From NCBI GenBank assembly GCA_963759115.1, contig CAVWXT010000006.1:1612001-1676000 (forward strand): a DNA stretch of 64,000 nt. Reading direction: 5' to 3'. Made by a program: the position numbers and the translations under genes. Shown piece by piece: positions 56,567-64,000 of the stretch (position 1 is its first letter; each line of letters begins with the position of its first letter). The stretch is from CAVWXT01 sp963759115. GTDB lineage: Bacteria; Planctomycetota; Planctomycetia; Pirellulales; Thermoguttaceae. The notes beneath the pieces are model-generated. The model was given only the letters and a program-made list of their open reading frames with translations. It ran no database searches and was not told where the DNA came from.

Positions 56567-57146
56567 ATGGGAATACTGATTGCCGTCGAAGGAATCGACG
56601 GGGCCGGCAAGACAACCCAAGTTCAATTACTAGGGGAGGCGTTACGTACGGCCGGCGAAGAACCGATTCTGTCCAAAGAGCCCACCGATGGAGTCTGGGG
56701 ACAGAAGATACGAGAATCAGCCCAAAATGGCAGAATGACTCTGGGAAGGGAGTTGGCCGCCTTTCTCAAGGACAGACGAGAACATATCCGCGAGAAGGTT
56801 GCGCCTGGCCTTGCGGAGGGGAAAATCGTCATCTTGGATCGGTATTTCTACTCTACCATTGCCTATCAGGGTGCGCGAGGGGCGGGAAGAGAGGAGTTGC
56901 GGCGGCGAATGGCGGAGTTTCCGCTACCCGATGTTGTATTACTGCTTGACGCCGATCCGGCCGTAACGCTCGGGAGGATTTCCAATGGGAGAAACGAAGA
57001 GCCAAACGAGTTTGAGCGACTCGACCAACTGCGCGGTACGTGACGTGTTCAACTGGTTGGCTGAGGTTGACAATCGAATCCTCAAGATAGACGCGCACCG
57101 ATCAATCGAAGAGGTGTACTGTACGGTGGCAAACGCGGCTCCTTAA
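56567..57146 (+). CDS. tmk: Thymidylate kinase (frameshifted)
   Basis: Phosphorylates dTMP to dTDP. P-loop EGIDGAGKTTQVQLLGEAL, DR motif in LDRYFYSTIAYQGARG, and LLLDADPAVTLGRIS. A frame change near 57034 switches to RAVRDVFNWLAEVDNRILKI and DAHRSIEEVYCTVANAAP with the stop at 57144-57146, giving the normal length of about 193 residues. The upstream 56480-56566 contains no recognisable promoter. Confidence 0.88.
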
Positions 57147-57456
57147 TGGCGCGTTCCGGCAGTATCAAGCGAAACCCTACGGGTGCGAGTGTTGGCCATC
57201 CTATTGCTCTTATGGGGCAACCGATTCCTGCCGATGGCTAAAACTCCACGGCGCTCTTCTTGGTTCTGTTCATCGCACCCGTACGCTGATGGCGAGTTAG
57301 GCGGGCCGCTCTCCCCGCAACAGAATGAACGGCCTGTAGGACTATGACGATACACATCGCCAAAAGGTTCCACCGAAAAACTTACTGGACTTTTCTTGCG
57401 CTATCTCTTTGTGGTAGAATAGTTTCGGTAGCTCCGCAGTCTCTTGAGGTGTCACC
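57147..57456. other. Intergenic region upstream of the PIN module
   Basis: Holds a 10-bp inverted repeat (ACGGGTGCGA at 57179-57188, TCGCACCCGT at 57273-57282) and a GTTAGGC box at 57296-57302. It also contains a promoter-like box near 57415. No coding sequence is apparent. Confidence 0.4.
57411..57420 (+). promoter_or_regulatory. Extended -10 promoter candidate
   Basis: TG-G-TAGAAT (57412-57420) fits an extended -10 box, 37 bases upstream of the 57457 start. No strong -35 box is present at 16-18 bases. It would let the two-gene module be expressed on its own. Confidence 0.4.
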
Positions 57457-58286
57457 ATGACTGACCTACAAGACTGGCTTAAACTGGAACTTGGCGATGC
57501 GGACAAACCTGTCAATGCCGATGCCTACTGTACGATTCTTGCGAGCACCATTGAGGCTCTAAAGGCAATCAATCGGCGTCTATCTTCTCATGGTGCCGAA
57601 ACGATTCAATGGGAAGTGGTCGGCGCTGGATCAAGCAGTCCCATTTATGCGACCATTCGCGGACAAGACCAGATCGAAAATGGCCAATACGGTCGGCAAG
57701 TCGTGGACACGTTCATTCGAGGAGTGAGTCATCTCACCGAGAGCAATACTTGTCCAGAGTCCTTTGACCGCCACAGCTTAGCTGCCATCAAAAAAATGCG
57801 AGACGGCGCAGGGCCATACGGATTGCGGCCCGCTTTTTCGACTCCGACAATAAGCAGAATCCGCGTAACTCCTTCTGTCGGAACGAATGCCGACCATGCC
57901 ATGAAGACCCTACGGCACCGCAAGAACACCTTTTGCGAATACGGGAGCCTTGAGGGATATTTGCGGGATTTGAGTGGTTCCGAAGAACGCGACAAGGTGG
58001 TTATCATAGACCCCCATACCAACCTCGAAACGCCATGTAGTCTAAATCCTGATAAGCTGACGGATTTAGAAGAAAAAGTACGGGTTGCCTGGAAACACCG
58101 CGTTGTAATTACCGGCACAATTACCGTTGACCGTCGCACTCGTGCGCATCCCATGTGGTGGCGGACGATATTAGAGTTTTGCGAGATCGGTCTGAATTGC
58201 CCCAAATGAACGATTTGCACGGCATCAACATCACGGACGGAATGGAGTCGTCTGAGTACGTCAGGGGACTTCGTGATGCCGAGTAA
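57457..58286 (+). CDS. Partner protein of a PIN-domain toxin (frameshifted)
   Basis: A 275-residue protein with MTDLQDWLKLELGD at the start, then INRRLSSHGAETIQWEVVGA and ATIRG. Near 58155 one base is missing or added: the frame then reads DDIRVLRDRSELPQMNDLHG, INITDGMESSEYVRGLRDAE and stops at 58284. Without the correction it ends early at 58209. From memory, proteins with this overall pattern (a Trp-Val start, TIRG, then DLHGI-IT-G-SSEY-RGLRDAE) precede PIN genes in other bacteria. It overlaps the PIN start by 11 bases. Function is inferred to be antitoxin-like. Confidence 0.65.
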
Positions 58287-58776
58287 GGCCAAGCAAGAGC
58301 GAATCTACTGGGATAGCTGCGTCGTTATTTCGTGTATTGAACGGACTCCAGATCGCTATCCCGTCTTGAAAACAATCATCCGGGGAGCCGAAACGGGCTC
58401 CTTGGTGCTGGTTGCCTCTACCCTAGTTATCGCGGAAGTCGTCAAGCTAAATGGCTTGACCGAGACGGAGGAGAAGCAAGCCAAGCTCATCCAAGATTTC
58501 TTTGAGAACGATTACATTGAGATTCGGACCGTTGACCGTCTGACGGCCGAATATGCTGCAAACATCAGTCGAAAACATGGTCTAAAACCTGCGGATGCAA
58601 TCCACGTCGCCACGGCGATTCTACACAAGTGTGACTGCCTGCAAACATACGACGGGGTGCAGGGCTGTCACAGTAAGTTGCTGGCCCTCGACGGCCAGAT
58701 TGGTTGGCCGACCCTAGCTATAAAGCCGCCAAGAGAGCACCAAATAGTCCAACAGAAGAACATGCTTACGGACTGA
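58276..58776 (+). CDS. PIN-domain protein, probable toxin RNase
   Basis: A 166-residue PIN domain with the acidic residues in order: RIYWDSCVVISCIERTPDRY (first Asp), ASTLVIAEVVKL (Glu), and KPADAIHVATAI (Asp). PIN proteins of this size are usually Mg-dependent RNases of toxin-antitoxin pairs. The ATG at 58276 lies inside the partner's last codons. Confidence 0.85.
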   Translation: MPSKAKQERIYWDSCVVISCIERTPDRYPVLKTIIRGAETGSLVLVASTLVIAEVVKLNGLTETEEKQAKLIQDFFENDYIEIRTVDRLTAEYAANISRKHGLKPADAIHVATAILHKCDCLQTYDGVQGCHSKLLALDGQIGWPTLAIKPPREHQIVQQKNMLTD

Positions 58777-58976
58777 TGGTGCGGTTTGCCACCCATTCTT
58801 TTCTGCCACGTTTTTTCTGACGGGGCCGTCAAACTGTACCACTACCCGTTCTCAGAGCCCCTTGAAGGCCGCCCAGCCTCGTGCTATCATCAGGGGATTT
58901 TACACAGTGTCCGGCCCCCAGTGAGCGGGGAAAACCGGGATTCCGCCCGCAGACCCCGTCAGGGAAGGCTCCGCCC

Positions 58977-61900
58977 GTGCCACGTCGCAATGATATCCGT
59001 AAAATCCTGTTGATCGGCTCCGGACCGATCATAATCGGCCAGGCCTGCGAGTTCGACTACTCCGGCACCCAGGCCTGCAAGGCGCTGCGGGAGGAAGGGT
59101 ACGAGGTCGTGTTGGTCAACTCCAATCCGGCCACGATCATGACCGACCCGGAAATGGCCGATCGCACCTACATCGAGCCGTTGACTTGGGAGATCGTCGA
59201 GAAGGTGATCGCGGCCGAGCGGCCCGACGCCTTGCTGCCCACGCTCGGCGGCCAAACCGGCCTGAACCTGGCGATGGACCTCCATCGGCACGGCGTGCTC
59301 GAAAAGTACGGCGTCGAGATGATCGGCGCCAACGCCGCGGTGATCGAGAAGGCCGAATCGCGGGACCAGTTCAAGACCGCCATGGAACGCATCGGCCTGG
59401 AAGTTCCCCGTGGCCAGACGATCGGCAGCCTCGCCGAGGGGCGGCGGGCGGTGCAGGAGATCGGTTTGCCCTGCGTGGTGCGGCCGAGCTTCACTCTCGG
59501 CGGCACGGGATCGAGCGTGGCCTACAACCGCGAGGAGTTCGACGAACGGGTCCGCTACGGTCTCGACCTTTCGCCCATCCACCAGGTGCTCCTGGAGGAG
59601 GCCGTGCTGGGTTGGAAAGAGTTCGAGATGGAGGTGATGCGCGACAAGGACGACAACTGCGTCATCATCTGCTCCATCGAGAACTTCGACCCGATGGGTG
59701 TTCACACGGGCGATTCGATCACCGTGGCCCCCGCCCAAACCTTGACCGACAAGGAATACCAGCGGATGCGCGACGCCTCGATCGCCGTCATGCGGGAGAT
59801 CGGCGTGGAGACGGGCGGGTCGAACATCCAGTTCGCCGTCCATCCCCAGACCGGCCGCATGGTGGTGATCGAGATGAACCCGCGGGTAAGCCGCTCCAGC
59901 GCGCTGGCCTCGAAGGCCACCGGCTTCCCCATCGCCAAAATTGCCGCCAAGCTGGCCGTGGGCTATCGACTGCACGAGTTGCCCAACGACATCACCCGCG
60001 AAACGATGGCCTGCTTCGAGCCCACCATCGACTACGTCGTGACCAAGGTGCCGCGGTTCGCCTTTGAGAAGTTCCCGGAGGCCGATCCCGAACTGACCAC
60101 GCAGATGAAGAGCGTGGGCGAGACGATGGCCATCGGGCGGACCTTCAAGGAGTCGTTCCAGAAGGCGTTGCGGGGGCTGGAGGTGGGCAGCTTCGGCTTC
60201 GGCTGCGACGGCAAGGACCTGTGGGGCACGCCCGAACAACCCTCGATCGAAGAGGTCCGCTCGAAGCTGGTCACGCCCGGCGACCAGCGGGTCTGGTGCC
60301 TACGTTACGCCATCAAGTACGGTATGCCGCTGGAGGAAATCTACGAGCTGACGGCCATTGATCCGTGGTTCCTGGAGAACCTCTACGAGATCGTGGAGAT
60401 GGAGGACCACCTACGCGCGATCGGCGGCCTGCGCCAATGCGACAACGCCACGCTTCGCCGCGCCAAGCAATTCGGTTTTTCCGACCGGCAGTTGGCCACG
60501 ATCTGGAACGCCACGGAGATGGACATCCGCCAGGACCGCAAGCGCCGCGGCATCGTGGCCACCTTCAAGGCCGTCGACACGTGCGCCGCCGAGTTCGAGG
60601 CCTACACGCCCTACTACTACTCGACGTACGAGGACGAAGACGAAACGCCGCCGAAGAAAGCGGGTCGGCGGCGGGTGATGATCCTCGGCGGCGGCCCCAA
60701 CCGCATCGGGCAGGGGATCGAGTTCGACTACTGCTGTTGCCACGCCAGCTTCGCCTTGCGCAACTTGGGCATCGAGTCGATCATGGTCAACTCGAACCCG
60801 GAGACCGTCTCGACCGACTACGACACCTCGGACCTGCTGTTCTTCGAGCCGCTGACGACCGAGGACGTGCTGAACATCTGTGACCGCATCCAGCCCGACG
60901 GCGTGATCGTGCAGTTCGGCGGACAGACGCCGCTGAACCTGGCCCCGCGCTGAGCAACGCGGGCGTGCCCATCATCGGCACCAGCGTCGACACCATCGAG
61001 GACGCCGAAGACCGGGAGAAGTTCCGCAACATTCTGAACCGGCTGGGACTGAAGCAGCCGGCCAGCGGGATTGCGCGGAACATGTCGCAGGCCCGCGCGG
61101 AAGCGGCCAAAGTGGGGTTTCCCTGCCTGGTGCGGCCGAGTTACGTGTTGGGCGGGCGGGCGATGGAGATCTGCTACGACGCCGCCCAACTGGAGCGTTT
61201 CGTGGCCGCGGCGTTCCTGGTTTCTCAGGGCCAGCCGGTGCTGATCGACCGCTTCCTCGAAGACGCCACGGAAGTGGATGTGGACGCCATCGCCGACGGC
61301 GACCAGGTCATCGTGGCCGGCATCATGGAGCACATCGAGGAAGCGGGCGTCCACTCGGGCGATTCGGCCTGCGCCATCCCACCCTACAGCCTGCCCGGGC
61401 CGGTGGTCAGCGAAATCCGCGAGGCCACCTGTGCCCTCGCGCGGCGGCTGCAAGTCAAGGGCCTGATGAACATCCAATACGCGGTCAAACGCGAAGAGGG
61501 GCGGTTCAACGTCTACGTGCTCGAGGTGAATCCCCGCGCCAGCCGCACCGTGCCGTTCGTGTCGAAGGCCACGGGCATGCCGCTGGCCAAGGCCGCCGCC
61601 AAAGTAATGGTCGGCGTTTCGCTGGCCGAACAGGGCTACGACCGCGAGCCCATCCCCAGCCACGTCTCGGTGAAAGAGGCCGTCTTCCCCTTCGTCAAGT
61701 TCGCCGGCGTGGATATCGTGCTGGGGCCGGAAATGAAATCCACCGGCGAGGTGATGGGAGTGAGCGAACGCTTCTCCATCGCTTTCGCCAAGAGCCAATT
61801 GGCGGCGGGCACGGTCTTGCCCCAAAGCGGCAAGGTGTTCATCAGCGTCACCGACCGCACCAAGGAACACGTGGCGCAACTCGCCCGGCGGTTGGAGCAA

Positions 61901-62254
61901 ATGGGTTTCGAGCTGCTGGCCACCAAGGGCACCGCGGTGCGCTTGGAAGAGGCAGGCATCCGCGTGCAGACGCTCAAGAAGCTCCAAGAGGGACACCCCA
62001 ACGTGCTCGACTACGTGATCGATGGCAACCTTCACCTGGTGATCAACACGCCCAGCGGCAAAGGCGCGCGGACCGACGAAGGCCGCATCCGTGCGGCGGC
62101 CGTCTCCCACGGCATCCCCTGCATCACGACCATGCAAGCCGCGGAAGCCGCGGTCGGCGCCATGGAGGCCCTCCGCCGCGAAGAGATGACCGTCCAAGCG
62201 GTGCAAGACCGCTTCCCGAACTACAGCCGGACGCCGGTGGCCCAGCGGCAATAG
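58977..62254 (+). CDS. carB: Carbamoyl-phosphate synthase, large subunit (one frameshift)
   Basis: Makes carbamoyl phosphate from ammonia, bicarbonate and two ATP for arginine and pyrimidine synthesis. Two ATP-grasp halves: KILLIGSGPIIIGQACEFDY, FTLGGTGSSVAYN, EMEVMRDKDDNCVIICSIEN in the first, and RVMILGGGPNRIGQGIEFDY, YVLGGRAMEICYD in the second; the C-terminal MGS-type allosteric domain has LATKGTAVRLEEAGI. A frame change near 60945-60960 splits it, exactly at QTPLNLA / ALSNAGVPIIGTS. The start is GTG 58977 with AGGGAAGG upstream. Expected length about 1,092 residues. Confidence 0.95.
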
Positions 62255-62342
62255 CGTCTCGCGCGGGCGGAAGTTCCACCTCGGTCACTGTCGGATCGCG
62301 TCGCAATACCCTGGTTTATCTCAGGGACGACCAGTCTTTCGC

Positions 62343-62413
62343 TGTGGGAGGCGACTCCAGTCGCCGATTGGCCGAAACCAGCCGCAAATCGGCGACTGGA
62401 GTCGCCTCCCACA
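62343..62413. repeat. Palindromic repeat, copy B
   Basis: Arms at 62343-62368 and 62388-62413 are perfectly complementary over 26 bases (ggaggcgactccagtcgccg core) with a 19-base loop. It matches the palindrome in the 24.6 kb MITE in both arms. Confidence 0.8.
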
Positions 62414-62452
62414 AGTCCTATTTGGGAAAACTGATCGGCCCTCTGGTTCATC

Positions 62453-64000
62453 TCACTTGCGCTGCAGCGAAACCCTGGCCCGCAGCCCCTGTTGCTCAAA
62501 CGTCAGGCCGAACGAGCCGGTGGCGAACTCCGTGAGGGCCGGGGGCGCGGCTGGTCCGCTCTTCGGCTCGCCCGGATGGCCATAGACCGTCGATTCCATG
62601 GTCTGGTACTTGTCGTTCCACACATAGCGGCCGCCGCCCGGACAGATCAGCCGGATCTGCCACACGCGCTGGTGCAACTCGACCGGGTCCTGGTCGGGAT
62701 AGAGCCGCTTCCACTGGTTGAGGATCGGCAGATTGCCCCATGCGCGGGCCTGCATGGCCAGTTCATATTGGTCGCGGCTGAGGTGGCTCACCAGTTCCAA
62801 TGCCTTTCGATCGACTTGCAGGCCCACGTTCGATCCCAGCCACGGCTTGCCGGCCGCGGGCGTCCCCGGCTTCTCCTTATTTTCGGGTGCGCGGGCCAGT
62901 TGCCGGTCGAGCGCGCGTTTCATCACGTTCTCGTTGAGCGTTACCAGCAGGGCGTCGCCGGAGGCCATGTAGTAGAGGGCGATGTTGTCCAAGTTTGCGT
63001 CCTCGCCGGCCAAGGGGCGGGCTTGACTCTTGGCCCGCTCCGTCGGCGTAACCTTCACGTAGGGTTGATCCTTGTAGGTAAGCGACTCCCAGCGGACCAT
63101 GCCGGGCGTGGTCTGCTCGATGAAGGCCCGCAGCGACGCTAAGAACGCCGTCAGACGAAAACCGTTCGAGACTTCAAAACGAACCGCAATCGGCAGTTGC
63201 CCAATGTGCGATTCGAGCGACCGCTCCAGTTTTTCGCTCGGGATCTTGGCCAGTTCTTGCCACACGGGGTCCTCGTCGGCATAGATGGCCACCGACGAGC
63301 CGAGCCAGCCGAGCGTCACTCCCTGCGACATTCCACTGATGAAGTTCTCGGCTTGTCCGAACATGGGCGACTTCGGGTTGATGGCGAGAATGAAATGCAC
63401 CAGGGCGTCGTGCGGGTCGCCCGCATCGGGGACCAACTTTGCGTCTGCGCGAGATCGAGAGCAACTCGCGGTACTCGGTGCCGAAAATCAGCGGCATCAC
63501 GGTCAGGTCGCCTGCCAGCCGGTCTTTTTGCAGCGTCAGTCGGAAGGCGATCGGGTCGAAGGCCCAGCGCCAGTTCCGCTGGTAGCCGTCGCGCCACCAC
63601 TTGTAGGCGTCGGCCTCGGCCTGGGTCACCTTGCGCAAGGGGAGTCTCGGCGATGGGCGTCATGAACTCGAGCGAACCTTGCACGGATGAGCGAACGCCC
63701 TTGGCATCCAGCGCCAACTCACCGGCGTCGGCCGTGGCCAGATCGGTGTAGATCGGGCCGGCCTGGGCCGTTTTCTTTACCAGCCGGTCCAGGTTCGCCG
63801 CTTGAAGCTCGGCCAGCACGGCCATGTCGCGGGTCTGCCGGGAGGTGGCGATCCGCCAGCGCGGGCCGCACCAGCGGCGGATCGTCGCATCGCTCAAGAA
63901 CACCAGCGCGGTCTCCTCCGCGTCGCCGCGCCGGTAGCGGTCGCGGAAGAATACGTATTCCGGCAGCGACGCGATCGACGGCGAATCCTTCTTGGCCGCG
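62453..64000 (-). CDS. Planctomycete secreted-type protein (5' partial, frameshifted)
   Basis: The coding sequence runs off the 5' edge of the window. From the right edge it reads SIASLPEYVFFRDRYRRGDA, ETALVFLSDATIRRWCGPRW, then, after changes near 63640 and 63440, WWRDGYQRNWRWAFDPIAFR and QPYVKVTPTERAKSQARPLA, ending TFEQQGLRARVSLQRK. This order is one I associate with large hypothetical planctomycete proteins. No catalytic motif is evident. The palindromic repeat copy B lies in the gap to carB. Confidence 0.65.

Noticed and set aside
57179..57302. A complete attC site upstream of the PIN module
   Set aside because: The GTTAGGC box and a 10-bp inverted repeat exist, but no R'' box was found, so only the repeat is reported.
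1..64000. tRNA or rRNA genes
   Set aside because: No cloverleaf with matching arms or rRNA signature was recognised by eye; a covariance-model search would be decisive.

Overview
The window looks like a chromosomal piece of a GC-rich planctomycete (Pirellulales-like). The evidence is a Ser/Thr kinase with a C-terminal membrane anchor, a DUF1559 pseudopilin-type protein, a PEP-CTERM surface protein, a Tat-exported aldo/keto reductase with a ferredoxin tail, HEAT-repeat proteins, FHA/EAL and receiver/GGDEF-like regulators, and a high load of palindromic repeats, MITE-like elements and insertion sequences. No rRNA, tRNA or CRISPR array was recognised. Many genes, including housekeeping ones (carB, tmk, the hemA-linked ccsA-like gene), are split by single-base frameshifts. 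Most are probably assembly or read errors, so each such gene is described here as one locus.

Region by region. 1-3086: a frameshifted kinase, open at the 5' edge. 3265-11297: an integrative-element remnant on the minus strand, made of a tyrosine recombinase and about a dozen small genes, many joined by ATGA/GTGA/TGATG overlaps. Seven same-orientation copies of a 15-bp motif (minus strand CGGTTARGCYGTATA) are spread through it. A left-truncated IS21-family element (11298-13718) interrupts the operon. 13971-14375: a small membrane-protein gene with an attC-like 3' site. 14465-17651: a large secreted protein with carboxypeptidase-regulatory-like repeats. 18104-22603: a signalling island (AAA ATPase, FHA-EAL-like protein, and a divergent receiver-GGDEF-CBS protein), followed by a coiled-coil protein built from 85-residue repeats.

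24578-31816: an ABC-2 transporter locus invaded by a MITE that carries an ORF-less group II intron, and by a full group II intron encoding a reverse transcriptase. 31933-33913: a small secreted protein and the aldo/keto reductase. 34008-40587: a sigma70-type promoter, a cobalamin riboswitch, then a DUF1559 protein (interrupted by an IS4-family element with a perfect 10-bp target duplication), a DUF4465-like PEP-CTERM protein and BtuF-BtuC-BtuD. This reads as a B12 acquisition operon with an unusual pair of surface genes in front of the ABC transporter.

40650-50883 (minus strand): a Gfo/Idh/MocA oxidoreductase, a zinc alcohol dehydrogenase, an M20 peptidase, hemA, a ccsA-like gene, a HepT/MntA toxin-antitoxin pair, a sigma54 activator and a HEAT-repeat protein. 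51012-54716: argH, a Uma2 nuclease-like protein and a DUF4143-type ATPase. 54812-56479: an ISL3-family element with a 7-bp flanking repeat. 56567-64000: tmk, a two-gene PIN toxin-like module, carB, a palindromic repeat shared with the MITE at 24.6 kb, and a secreted-type protein cut by the window edge.
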